DNA of 64,000 bases, from positions 3,809,501 to 3,873,500 of the forward strand of contig CP053915.1 of assembly GCA_021496925.1 (NCBI GenBank). The letters run 5' to 3'. The translations under genes and the position numbers were made by a program. Every line of letters begins with the position of its first letter. Position 1 is the first letter of the stretch. The notes under the pieces are model-generated. The model was not told where the DNA came from and ran no database searches. It was given only the letters and a program-made list of their open reading frames with translations. Shown one piece after another: positions 32,601-41,405 of this stretch. The DNA comes from Acidovorax sp. YS12. GTDB taxonomy: Bacteria; Pseudomonadota; Gammaproteobacteria; Burkholderiales; Burkholderiaceae_C.

Positions 32601-34862
32601 ATGCCAGGCTCTTCCACCGATCTCCATGCAGCAGCTGCGGCCACCGAGCCCCTGGGCCGGATCGCGGGCCTGCTCGCGCACCTGCGCATCCGCACGCGCA
32701 TCGGGGCGCTGATGCTGCTGGCCGCGCTCGTCGCCGCGCTGCTGGCGGCCATGGGCATTCGCGGGCTGGCGGCCTCCAAGGAAAGCCTGCGCGTGGTCTA
32801 CGAAGACCGCATGGAGCCTGTGCGCAGCCTGTCGCAGATTTCCCGCCTGATGCTGGCCAACCAGCTGCAGATGCAACTGGCGCTGGCGCGCACCAGCGCG
32901 CAAGGCGGCATCGTGCGGCTGGAGCGCATTGCGGCCTGGCAGGCGGCCGAGCAGATCGAGCAGAACGTGGCCGCCATCGACGAGCTGTGGCACGGCTACC
33001 TGGCGGTGCCGCGCAGCGCTGCCGAGCAGGCCCTGGCGCAGCAGTTCGGCGCACGCCGGGGGCGCTACCTGCGCGAGGCCGTGGCGCCGACGCTGGCGGC
33101 GCTGCGCGGGCTCGACTACCCCGGCACGCAGCGCCTGGCGGCCAATGCGCACATGCTCTACGAGCAGGCCTACCCCGATATCCAGACGCTGGTGAGCCTG
33201 CAGTTCGATCAGGCGCAGGCGGCCTACCGCGCGGGCGTGCAGCGCTACGAGCGCACGGGCTGGCTGGCCCTGGTGTCGCTGCTGGCGGCCATGGCGGTGC
33301 TGGGGCGGCTCGGGCAACTGCTGATCCGCTCCATCGCCCAGCCGCTGCAGCAGGTCATTGCGCTGTGCCAGCGCATCGCCGCGGGGCGGCTGGACAACCC
33401 CATCGCCGTGCGCGGCCGCGACGAGATCAGCGAGGTGTTCCGCGCCCTGCGCACCATGCAGAAGCAGCTCGGCGACGGTGCGCGCGCCATCCACCAGCTG
33501 GCCTACTTCGACCCGCTGACCGAGCTGCCCAACCGCACCCAGCTGCGCCAGCACATGCAGCGCGCGCTCGAGGGCCGGGCCTCGCCCCGCCATGGCGCGC
33601 TGCTGCTGGTCGACCTGGACAATTTCAAGACCATCAACGACACCCTGGGCCACGAGGTGGGCGACCAGCACCTGCAGCACGTGGCGCGCAACCTGCGCGA
33701 GGCGGTGGGCGGCCAGGCGCTGGTGGCGCGCCTGGGCGGCGACGAATTCGTGGTGCTGGCCGATGCGCTGCATGCCGACGAGGTTCAGGCCCAGGAGCAG
33801 GCCCGCGCCCTGGCGCTGCAGGTGCTGACGGCGGTGGCGCGGCCCGTGCGCCTGGCCGGGCGCACGCTGCTGACCAGCGCCAGCCTGGGCGTGTGCCTGT
33901 TCCGTCCCGGCGCGGGTTCGGCCAAGGATCTGCTCAAGCGCGCCGACACCGCCATGTACCAGGCCAAGGCGGCCGGGCGCAACGCCTACCGCTTCTACGA
34001 CCCGGTGCTGCAGGCACAACTGGAGGCGCGCACGGCGCTCGAGGCGGCGCTGCGCGGCGCCATTGCCGCGCAGCAGCTGGCGCTGCACTACCAGGTGCAG
34101 GTGGACGCGCAGCGCCAGCCTGTCGGTGTGGAGGCGCTGCTGCGCTGGCACCACCCGCACCACGGGCCGGTGTCGCCGGCACAGTTCATCCCCATCGCCG
34201 AGGACTCGGAGCTGATCCTGGAGCTGGGCGACTGGGTGCTCGACGCCGCCTGCGCCCAGTTGCGCGCCTGGGCCGACATGCCGCACATGAGCGCGCTGAC
34301 CGCCTCGGTGAACGTGAGCGCGCGCCAGTTCGCGCACCCGCACTTCGTCGAGCACGTGCAGGCGGCGCTGGCGCGCTCGGGCGCGCGGGCCGACCTGCTG
34401 ATCCTGGAGCTGACGGAAACCATGGTGCTGCAGGACGTGGCCGACACCGTGCGCAAGATGCAGGCGCTGCGCCGCCAGGGCGTGCGTTTTGCGCTCGACG
34501 ACTTCGGCACCGGCTACTCCAGCCTGTCGCAGTTGCAGCGCCTGCCGCTGCACCAGCTCAAGATCGACCGCAGCTTCATCCAGTACATGGGCGTGCAGGC
34601 CAACGACACCGTGATCGTGCAGACCATCGTCGGCATGGCGCGCAACCTCGGGCTCGACGTGGTGGCCGAGGGCGTGGAGACCGAAGCGCAGCGCCAGGCC
34701 CTGGTGCAGCTGCAGTGTCCCGGCTTCCAGGGCTACCTGTTCGGCGCGCCGCAGACGGCGCAAGCCCTGCAGGCCGTGCTGGGCGGGCCGGGCGTGGCGC
34801 CGCGGCGCACCCTTTCCGTGGCCTATCCCTTATCTGACAGCATGCAGGAGAAGACGGCATGA
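32601..34862 (+). CDS. membrane GGDEF/EAL c-di-GMP enzyme with 4-helix-bundle sensor
   Basis: 753 residues. A cytoplasmic N-terminal tail and first helix (about 35-55) precede a periplasmic four-helix-bundle sensor like that of chemoreceptors (about 60-215), a second helix (about 220-242) and HAMP (about 245-295). GGDEF domain at about 300-470 has intact LGGDEFVVL; EAL domain at about 490-740 has VEALLRWHHP, VNVSARQFAH, LELTETM, DDFGTGYSSL and KIDRSFI. Both activities look intact, so direction is open. The start of the next chemoreceptor gene overlaps the stop by 4 bases. Confidence 0.93.
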   Translation: MPGSSTDLHAAAAATEPLGRIAGLLAHLRIRTRIGALMLLAALVAALLAAMGIRGLAASKESLRVVYEDRMEPVRSLSQISRLMLANQLQMQLALARTSAQGGIVRLERIAAWQAAEQIEQNVAAIDELWHGYLAVPRSAAEQALAQQFGARRGRYLREAVAPTLAALRGLDYPGTQRLAANAHMLYEQAYPDIQTLVSLQFDQAQAAYRAGVQRYERTGWLALVSLLAAMAVLGRLGQLLIRSIAQPLQQVIALCQRIAAGRLDNPIAVRGRDEISEVFRALRTMQKQLGDGARAIHQLAYFDPLTELPNRTQLRQHMQRALEGRASPRHGALLLVDLDNFKTINDTLGHEVGDQHLQHVARNLREAVGGQALVARLGGDEFVVLADALHADEVQAQEQARALALQVLTAVARPVRLAGRTLLTSASLGVCLFRPGAGSAKDLLKRADTAMYQAKAAGRNAYRFYDPVLQAQLEARTALEAALRGAIAAQQLALHYQVQVDAQRQPVGVEALLRWHHPHHGPVSPAQFIPIAEDSELILELGDWVLDAACAQLRAWADMPHMSALTASVNVSARQFAHPHFVEHVQAALARSGARADLLILELTETMVLQDVADTVRKMQALRRQGVRFALDDFGTGYSSLSQLQRLPLHQLKIDRSFIQYMGVQANDTVIVQTIVGMARNLGLDVVAEGVETEAQRQALVQLQCPGFQGYLFGAPQTAQALQAVLGGPGVAPRRTLSVAYPLSDSMQEKTA

Positions 34863-36532
34863 ACCGCTTCAAGATTTCCACCCGCGTGGCCGTGATGGCC
34901 GGCGCTTTGTCTTTGCTGGTCCTGGCCATGGGCCTGATCGGCCTGTGGGGCACCGCCCAGGCCAACGCGGCGCTGCGCGTGCTGTACGAGGAGCGCCTCA
35001 TGGCCACGCAGCAGATAGGCCAGATCCAGGGGCTGCTGCTGCGCAACCGGCTGGCGCTGGCCGTGGCCCTGGTCACGCCGGTGCCCGAGCAGATGCGCGC
35101 CAGCGCCGACGAGGTGGAGGCCAACATCGCCGCCATCACCGGCATCTGGGCGGCCTACCAGCGCAGCACCATGGACGCGCAGGAACGCGCGCTGGCCGAG
35201 CGCTTCGCCGCGCACCGCCAGCGCTTCGTGCAGGAGGGGCTGGTGCCTTCCGTGGCGGCACTGCGCGCGCAGGACCTGGATCGGGTGCGCACGCTGGTGC
35301 TGGAGGCCGTGCGCCCCCTGTACCAGCCGGTGGGCGAGGACATCGCCGCCCTGGTGGAATTCCAGCACACGGCGGCGGGCCAGGCGCACGCCGACGCGCA
35401 GACGCGCTACGGCGTGCTGCGCGCCTTCGCCATCGGTGCCATCGGCAGCGGGCTGCTGTTCGCGCTGCTGTTCGGCACGGCGCTGGTGCGCGGCATTGGC
35501 GCGTCGCTGGGGCAGGCCGTGCAGGCGGCGCAGCGCGTGGCCAGCGGCGACCTGGCGCGGCCCATCGAGGTGCACGGGCGCGACGAGGCCGCGCAGGTGC
35601 TGCAGGCGCTGGCCGCCATGCGCGAGCAACTGGCCGCGGCGGTGCACGGCATCCGCGGCGGCAGCGAGAGCGTGGCCAACGCCGCCGTGCAGATCGCCGC
35701 GGGTAACCAGGACCTGGCCGAGCGCACGACCGCGCAGGCCAGCGCGCTGGAGCAGCAGGCGGCCGCGCTGGAACAACTGGGCGCCACCATGGAGCACAGC
35801 GCCGCCAACGCGCGCGAGGCCCAGCAGATCGTGCTGCGTGCCAGCGACGCCGCCACCCAGGGCGGCGAAACCATGGCGCACGTGGTGCGCACCATGGGCG
35901 AGATCCAGGCGCAGTCGGCGCGCATGGCCGACATCATCGGGCTGATCGACGGCATCGCCTTCCAGACCAACATCCTGGCGCTGAATGCCGCCGTCGAGGC
36001 GGCGCGCGCGGGCGCGCAGGGCCGGGGCTTCGCCGTGGTGGCGACCGAGGTGCGCAGCCTGGCGCAGCGCGCGGCCGATTCGGCCAAGGAAATCCGCCAG
36101 CTCATCGACACCAGCGTGGCGCGCGCCACCGAGGGCGCAGCCCAGGTGGACAGCGTGGGCCGCACCATTGCCGACGCGGTGGACGCCATCCGCCGCGCCG
36201 CCCCGCTGATGCAGGAAATCAGCAGCGCCAGCGCCGAGCAGAGCGCGGGCATGGCGCAGATCGGCGCCGCCGTGCAGCACATGGACCAGGGCACGCAGCG
36301 CAATGCCGCGCTGGTCGAGGAAATCGCCCACGCCGCCGAAGGCCTGCGCCAGCAGGCCCAGGCCCAGGTGGCGGCGATTGCCGTGTTCCGCCTGGCCGAC
36401 ATGCCCGCCACCCCCGTGGCCGCGCTGGAACCGCAGCCCCGGCCCCAGGCGGCGGCAGGTCCGGGGCCGCGGCCGCCGCAGCCGCCGCGCCTGCCCCAGC
36501 CCGCCGCGCGGCGGGCGTTGAAAGCGGCTTGA
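34859..36532 (+). CDS. methyl-accepting chemotaxis protein with 4-helix-bundle sensor
   Basis: 557 residues. A first helix (about 8-32), a periplasmic 4HB sensor domain (about 38-190), a second helix (about 192-212) and HAMP (about 213-265) precede the signalling hairpin with tip IAFQTNILALNAAVEAARAGAQGRGFAVVATEV. The C-terminus ends in a proline/arginine-rich tail without a CheR pentapeptide. It overlaps the GGDEF/EAL gene by 4 bases. Its sensor shares layout and several residues (for example RVLYEERL against RVVYEDRM) with that enzyme, so the two may sense related signals. Confidence 0.93.
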   Translation: MNRFKISTRVAVMAGALSLLVLAMGLIGLWGTAQANAALRVLYEERLMATQQIGQIQGLLLRNRLALAVALVTPVPEQMRASADEVEANIAAITGIWAAYQRSTMDAQERALAERFAAHRQRFVQEGLVPSVAALRAQDLDRVRTLVLEAVRPLYQPVGEDIAALVEFQHTAAGQAHADAQTRYGVLRAFAIGAIGSGLLFALLFGTALVRGIGASLGQAVQAAQRVASGDLARPIEVHGRDEAAQVLQALAAMREQLAAAVHGIRGGSESVANAAVQIAAGNQDLAERTTAQASALEQQAAALEQLGATMEHSAANAREAQQIVLRASDAATQGGETMAHVVRTMGEIQAQSARMADIIGLIDGIAFQTNILALNAAVEAARAGAQGRGFAVVATEVRSLAQRAADSAKEIRQLIDTSVARATEGAAQVDSVGRTIADAVDAIRRAAPLMQEISSASAEQSAGMAQIGAAVQHMDQGTQRNAALVEEIAHAAEGLRQQAQAQVAAIAVFRLADMPATPVAALEPQPRPQAAAGPGPRPPQPPRLPQPAARRALKAA

Positions 36533-36547
36533 GCCTGGCCAGGGGAA

Positions 36548-37069
36548 CTACGCGGCGGCCAGCAGGCCGTGCAGCCGCTGCAGCGCGTGCTGCACCGTCT
36601 GCGCGCGCACGGCGGCGCGGCCGCCGTCGAAGTGGCGGCATTCGCTGAACGTCTGCGCGCCCACGCGCCAGCCGAACCAGACCAGGCCCACGGGCTTGTC
36701 CGGCGTGCCGCCGCTGGGGCCGGCCACGCCGGTCACCGCCAGGCTGGCCTGGGCGTGCGCGTGCGCCACGGCCCCCTCGGCCATGGCGCGCGCCACGGGC
36801 TCGCTGACCGCGCCGTGCGCCGCGATCAGCGCGGCGGGCACACCCAGCAACTCGGTCTTGGCGGCGTTGGAGTAGCTGACGAAGCCGCGCTCGAACCACT
36901 GGCTGGAGCCCGCCAGCGCCGTGCAGGCGCCCGCGATCAGCCCGCCGGTGCAGCTCTCGGCCGTGGCCAGCATCCAGCCGCGCGCCAGCAGGTTTTCTGA
37001 AATTTTGGTCAAAATCGCCTCTAGCCCTTGCCCATCAAGCGCTACTAGCTCCTGAAATGAGAGCGTCAT
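36548..37069 (-). CDS. pncC: CinA-like nicotinamide-nucleotide amidohydrolase (PncC)
   Basis: 173 residues, the stand-alone amidase form (E. coli PncC is about 165). It converts NMN to nicotinate mononucleotide for NAD recycling. Conserved motifs are LATAESCTGGLIAGACTALAGSSQWFERGFVSYSN, AHGAVSEPVARAMAEGA and VTGVAGPSGGTPDKPVGLVW. The start overlaps the pgpA stop (ATGA). The first about 25 codons lie in a mini-repeat copy, so the N-terminal helix is repeat-encoded while still aligning with the family helix before LARGW. Confidence 0.95.
   Translation of the reverse strand: MTLSFQELVALDGQGLEAILTKISENLLARGWMLATAESCTGGLIAGACTALAGSSQWFERGFVSYSNAAKTELLGVPAALIAAHGAVSEPVARAMAEGAVAHAHAQASLAVTGVAGPSGGTPDKPVGLVWFGWRVGAQTFSECRHFDGGRAAVRAQTVQHALQRLHGLLAAA
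36995..37062 (-). repeat. mini-repeat copy forming the 5' end of pncC
   Basis: The minus strand reads TTTCAGGAGCTAGTAGCGCT, then GATGGGCAAGGGCTAGAGGC and GATTTTGACCAAAATTTCAG, a complete copy of the element. It begins 7 bases after the pncC start codon and is open in the gene's frame throughout. Confidence 0.85.
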
Positions 37070-37584
37070 GCGTAGAACCTCCAGACCGCGAGCACGAACA
37101 GCGTGCAGAACGCGGCGACGAAATCGTCGAACAGGATGCCCCAGCCGCCGCGCCAGCCCATGCCCTTGAAATGCGCGTCGGCCCAGCCCACAGGGCCGGG
37201 CTTGGCGGCGTCGAAGAAGCGGAACAGCGCGAACGCCGCCGCCTGCCCCCAGAACCCCATGGGCATGGCCAGCCACAGCACCAGCCAGAAGGCGACGACC
37301 TCGTCCCAGACCACGCAGCCCGGGTCGGCCACGCCCAGGTGGCGCGCCGTCAGCGTGCAGGCCCACCAGCCCAGCGGGATCGACACGGCGATCACCACGC
37401 CGATGCCCGCGGGCAGCAGCAGGTGCTGCAGCAGCAGGTACGCCAGCCAGGCCCACAGCGTGCCCACCGTGCCGGGGGCCTTGGGCGACAGGCCGCTGCC
37501 GAAGCCCAGGGCGATGAGGTGGGCCGGATGGGCGAGCAGGAAAGCGCGCGTGGGGCGCGGCGCGAAGTGGGCGGCGGTGGTCAT
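37066..37584 (-). CDS. pgpA: phosphatidylglycerophosphatase A
   Basis: 172 residues with four membrane segments. It dephosphorylates phosphatidylglycerol phosphate in the inner membrane. Family motifs include LIALGFGSGLSPKAPGTVGTLWAW near the N-terminus, VVWDEVVAFWLVL (catalytic acidic pair) and FRFFDAAKPGPVGWADAHFKGMGWRGGWGILFDDFVAA. The stop overlaps the pncC start; the DUF4139 gene ends 5 bases upstream, so all three probably share a transcript. In many proteobacteria thiL precedes pgpA; here thiL lies about 9 kb upstream. Confidence 0.96.
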   Translation of the reverse strand: MTTAAHFAPRPTRAFLLAHPAHLIALGFGSGLSPKAPGTVGTLWAWLAYLLLQHLLLPAGIGVVIAVSIPLGWWACTLTARHLGVADPGCVVWDEVVAFWLVLWLAMPMGFWGQAAAFALFRFFDAAKPGPVGWADAHFKGMGWRGGWGILFDDFVAAFCTLFVLAVWRFYA

Positions 37585-37589
37585 GCGGT

Positions 37590-39218
37590 TCAGCGCCGCT
37601 CTTGCAGGCGCAGGTCCTTGGCGTGGCGGATGGTGTGGCTCGCGCCGAAGCGCGCGGTGGCGCCTGCGGCCAGGGTCTGGCTCCAGGCGATGGTGCCGGC
37701 CTGCTGGTTCCAGGCGCTGTCGGCGGGGGGCGGATCGTAGCGCGACTGCACGCTGATCTGCTCGTTCTGCGAGACCGGCGCGGCGTCCAGTACCTGCAGC
37801 GCGATGGGCTTGTCGTGGCGGTTCTCCACCGTGTAGGCGCGCTGGACCTGGCGCTCGGTGGTGGAGCCGGTCAGGCCAGCGCTGGCGCTGTGCTCGCGCG
37901 GCGCCTCGGCGCGCACCAGCACGCGCTCGTCGCGGCCAAAGGACAGGCCCGTGCGCGCCAGCTCGGCGCCGTCCAGCCGGCCGTTGCCCACGAAGGCGCC
38001 GTCGCGGTACAGCGCCACGGCCGCCGCGGGCCACACGCCCGCCGGGGCCGCGAACTGCGCCACCAGGTAGGCCGCTTCTTCCACGGCCGGCACGGCGCGC
38101 GTGAGCAACTGCGCGCGCACCTCCTGCTGGCCCAGCGCCAGCGTGACGCGCGGCCCGCCCGAAGGCACGGTGATGCGCTGCGGCACGCTGAACTCGGTGG
38201 CGTAGGCGGTGTCGAGCACGCCGACATCGAAGCTGGGCAGCGGCTCCGGCGCCGCTTCCGCCAGGGGCTGGCTGCGCGCCAGCGCAGCCGGGGCCGCGGC
38301 GGCGGCATAGGCCGGGGCTGGCGCCGGGGCGGCGGGCAGGGGCGGCGGCGCCACGTCCAGCCGCCAGGGGCGCGGCAGCCCGCCCGCCGTGGCGCGCGCG
38401 GGCTGGCCGGTGGAGAGGGTCAGCGCCACGCCGCTCCAGTCCTCACCCGTGGCCTGCGCCACCAGGGCCAGGCGCTCCAGGCGCACCGTGGCCGTGGCGC
38501 TGTCGAGCGTGGCGCGGTAGCTCGGCGCCCAGCCCGGGCCGCGCACCTGGTAGGACAGGCGCAGGTCGGCGTCGCGCTCGGTGGCCAGCGTCACCGTCAC
38601 GGTGCTCACGCGGGCGCGCGGGCCGGCCAGGCGGTCGCGCTCGGCGCCCACGGCCTTGAGCGCGAGTTCCGCCGCCTCCAGGCGGCGCTGCGCCTGGTGC
38701 TGGCGCTGCAGGTTGTCCTGCGCGCCGCGGCGCAGGGCTTCGGTGGTGCTGGCGATGAGCGCCGGCGCCGGGGGCGCCTTGCCGTCGGGCGCGCCGGCGG
38801 CGGTGGCCTTCAGGTAGCTTTGCGCCAGTTCCAGCGCCTGCACCTCGGCGCGGGCGCTGGCCACTTCGTCCTGGGCCTGGCGCCAGCGTTCGTCGAGCGG
38901 GCTGGCGCAGCCGCCCGCGCTGCCGGCGATGTCGCGGTCCTGCACCTGCACGCTGCTCTCGCCGATGCGCACGGCCGCGTCGGCGCTGACCTGCAGGCTG
39001 GCCGCGTCCAGTCCCTGTGGCAGGCACTGGAAGGTGTAGCTGCGGCTGCCCGCAGGGATGCGCGCCACGCGCTCCACGGTGGCGCTGCCGGGGTAGACCT
39101 TGACGCTGGCGATGCGCGACGGCGCATCCGCCCAGGCGTCCGCGGGGATGCACAGCAAATACGCGCAGACGAGTGCGCCGGATGGGATTCCGAGGGCGGC
39201 AGGGAGGGCGTGTTTCAT
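37590..39218 (-). CDS. DUF4139 (MuiA-like) secreted protein
   Basis: 542 residues from an ATG that opens a good signal peptide (KHALPAALG...AYLLCIPADAWADA). An N-terminal DUF4140 part (about 35-130: IASVKVYPGSATVERVARIPAGS) with a coiled coil near 105-200 precedes a C-terminal DUF4139 beta-rich domain (about 215-540) with PGWAPSYRATLD. A proline/alanine-rich insertion lies around 295-330. The family is called mucoidy inhibitor-like after one member, but its biochemical role is unknown. A cell-envelope location is inferred from the signal peptide. Confidence 0.88.
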   Translation of the reverse strand: MKHALPAALGIPSGALVCAYLLCIPADAWADAPSRIASVKVYPGSATVERVARIPAGSRSYTFQCLPQGLDAASLQVSADAAVRIGESSVQVQDRDIAGSAGGCASPLDERWRQAQDEVASARAEVQALELAQSYLKATAAGAPDGKAPPAPALIASTTEALRRGAQDNLQRQHQAQRRLEAAELALKAVGAERDRLAGPRARVSTVTVTLATERDADLRLSYQVRGPGWAPSYRATLDSATATVRLERLALVAQATGEDWSGVALTLSTGQPARATAGGLPRPWRLDVAPPPLPAAPAPAPAYAAAAAPAALARSQPLAEAAPEPLPSFDVGVLDTAYATEFSVPQRITVPSGGPRVTLALGQQEVRAQLLTRAVPAVEEAAYLVAQFAAPAGVWPAAAVALYRDGAFVGNGRLDGAELARTGLSFGRDERVLVRAEAPREHSASAGLTGSTTERQVQRAYTVENRHDKPIALQVLDAAPVSQNEQISVQSRYDPPPADSAWNQQAGTIAWSQTLAAGATARFGASHTIRHAKDLRLQERR

Positions 39219-39383
39219 GGCGGTTGCTCGGGTGGAGGTGGAAGGAGGCGCGGAGCCCGGCCGGCAGGCCTGCGCAGGGTGGCCGCCAATGGGCAGGATA
39301 TGGCGTGGGCGGCGGGCGTTCATGGTCATGTCACAAATCCTTCATAGCCTTGGCGGTGTTTTTTTCCTCTGCACTCCATCACC

Positions 39384-40790
39384 ATGAAACCTGCTGCTCC
39401 CCTCGTTTTCACTTTGCTCGCATTGAGCCTGGGCCTTGCCGCCTGCGGCGGCTCTGGCGATGGATTTCAGTTTCCCGGCGCCGCAGGGACGGCCTTGCCC
39501 TATGTGTCGATGGGCAAGGTGGACAACGCCGAGAAGACCGAGATTCGCAATGGTAGCTATGGTTCGGCAATGGCGCCGCACCCTACGCGCGAGGGCTACT
39601 TCTATGGCTTGAGCGACCGTGGCCCGAACGCGGCCACCGAGGCTGGCAGAAAGCCTTCCGGCATCATCTTCCTCACGCCCAGCTACACGCCGCGCATTGG
39701 CCTGTTCAGGCTGACCGGCGAGGGCAAGACCGAACTGGTGGAGACCATCCTGCTCAAGGATCCGAAGGGCCGCCCGATCACCGGCCTGCCCAACAAGAAT
39801 TTTGGCGGGACCGGTGAAACGCCTTACAACCTGGATGGCAGCGTCGTTTCGCTCGATCCGGATGGCGACGGCATTCCTGGCTTTGACGAGAGCGGGCTCG
39901 ATTCCGAGGGGCTGGTGGCGCTCAAGGACGGCACGTTCTGGATCAGCGACGAATACGGCCCGCATATCGTGCACTTCGATGCCACCGGCAAGGAAATCGA
40001 GCGCATCAACCCCTTTGCCGCCGATCCGCGCAACAAGGCGGGCCGTGTGCTGCCTGCGGAGCTGTCCACGCGCTGGCCCAACCGGGGCATGGAGGGGCTG
40101 ACCATCACGCCTGACGGCAAGACGCTGGTGGGCATCATGCAGTCGAACCTGCACAACCCCACCAGCGCCGTGGGCAGCATCAACCTCGCGCGCATCGTCA
40201 CGGTGAACATCGATACAGGCGCTGTCGCGCAGTACCTCTACAAGCAGGATGCGGCGGGCCTGGCCAATTCCGAAATCGTCGCCCTGAGCGCTACCAGCTT
40301 CCTGGTGATCGAGCGCGATACCAAGTTCTACGGCATCGACACGGGCACCGTGCGCAAGAATGTTTACAAGGTCGATCTGAGCAAGGCCACCAACGTCGAT
40401 CAATCGAATGCCGCCCTGCGCAGCGGCAAGGCGGAGCTTGCGGCCAGCACGGCCAATGGCCTGCTGGTCGGTGGCAAGACGCTGGAGCAGGTCGTCAAGG
40501 AAGGCGGAACGGCAGACAACTTTGCCGCAGGCTGGGCCCAGTTGGCTGCCCTCGGAATCCAGCCTGCAGCCAAGACGCTGGCCTACGACGGCATCGCTTC
40601 GCAAAAGTACCCGCATGACAAGATGGAAGGCCTGTGGGTGATAGACGCCAACCGCCTGGGCATCCTCAATGACGCCGACTTCATGATCGCGCCGGACGGA
40701 GCGGGTGGCGTCAAGCAGAAGTACCTGTACGACGGCAAGGTCGAGAGCAACATGCTCTACGTGGTGAAGCCGATAGCGCCGCTGTTCTGA
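39384..40790 (+). CDS. phytase-like esterase-domain lipoprotein
   Basis: 468 residues. The lipoprotein signal peptide ends in LAACGG (Cys21 lipidated). The body matches the 'esterase-like activity of phytase' family: YGLSDRGPNA, DSEGLVALKDGTFWISDEYGPHIVHFD, GMEGLTITPDGKTLVGIMQS and a late KMEGLWVID. Repeated short beta-propeller-like blades are likely. Such proteins are surface or periplasmic and probably act on phosphate or carboxyl esters; substrate unknown. Base composition is somewhat less GC-rich than neighbours, and it stands alone between minus-strand genes, which may point to later acquisition. Confidence 0.85.
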   Translation: MKPAAPLVFTLLALSLGLAACGGSGDGFQFPGAAGTALPYVSMGKVDNAEKTEIRNGSYGSAMAPHPTREGYFYGLSDRGPNAATEAGRKPSGIIFLTPSYTPRIGLFRLTGEGKTELVETILLKDPKGRPITGLPNKNFGGTGETPYNLDGSVVSLDPDGDGIPGFDESGLDSEGLVALKDGTFWISDEYGPHIVHFDATGKEIERINPFAADPRNKAGRVLPAELSTRWPNRGMEGLTITPDGKTLVGIMQSNLHNPTSAVGSINLARIVTVNIDTGAVAQYLYKQDAAGLANSEIVALSATSFLVIERDTKFYGIDTGTVRKNVYKVDLSKATNVDQSNAALRSGKAELAASTANGLLVGGKTLEQVVKEGGTADNFAAGWAQLAALGIQPAAKTLAYDGIASQKYPHDKMEGLWVIDANRLGILNDADFMIAPDGAGGVKQKYLYDGKVESNMLYVVKPIAPLF

Positions 40791-40827
40791 CCGGGCAGGA
40801 CACGGCATTCCGCCGCGCAGGCGGAGG

Positions 40828-41355
40828 TCACGGCAGAGCGTGGCCTCCGTTGCGCGCCTGCAGCGCCGCCAGCAGCCCGTGGCAGGCGTCCTCGACCAGG
40901 TCGAGCACGTCCTCGAAACCCTGCGCGCCGCCATAGTAGGGGTCGGGCACCTCGCTGGCGCCGCGGGTGCGGCAGAAATCGGTCAGGCGGCGCAGCCGGC
41001 CGGCGCGGTCGCTGGGGCACAGGGCGCGGGCGGCGCGCTCGTTGGCGGCGTCCATCACCAGCACCAGGTCGAAATGCGCGAAATCATCGCGCCGCAGCGC
41101 CCGGGCGCGCTGCGCCGACAGGTCGTAGCCGCGCCGCGCGGCATGCCGCTGCGCGCGTTCGTCGGGCGGCTCGCCCACGTGGTAGCCGTGTGTGCCTGCC
41201 GAGTCCACCGCGATGCGGCCTGCCCAGCCGGCGTCCGCCACCAGCTTTTCCAGCACGCCATGCGCCGTGGGGCTGCGGCAGATGTTGCCCATGCAGACCA
41301 TGAGCACGCGCACGGGGGCAGGCGGGGCGGGTTCGGGGGCTGGTTCGGCGCGCAT
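40828..41355 (-). CDS. low-molecular-weight protein-tyrosine phosphatase
   Basis: 175 residues from the ATG at 41355. The P-loop C-x5-R-S is complete: VCMGNICRSP with Cys21 and Arg27. The general-acid loop VPDPYYGG is near the C-terminus. It removes phosphate from phosphotyrosine or small substrates in the cytoplasm. No tyrosine kinase or capsule genes are adjacent. An alanine/proline-rich N-terminal extension of about 14 residues could mean the true start is slightly downstream. Confidence 0.94.
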   Translation of the reverse strand: MRAEPAPEPAPPAPVRVLMVCMGNICRSPTAHGVLEKLVADAGWAGRIAVDSAGTHGYHVGEPPDERAQRHAARRGYDLSAQRARALRRDDFAHFDLVLVMDAANERAARALCPSDRAGRLRRLTDFCRTRGASEVPDPYYGGAQGFEDVLDLVEDACHGLLAALQARNGGHALP

Positions 41356-41405
41356 GGGCAGTCTCCTGTCGGGGGCAAACGCGCGCGAATGTAGCATCTG
41401 GGCCG

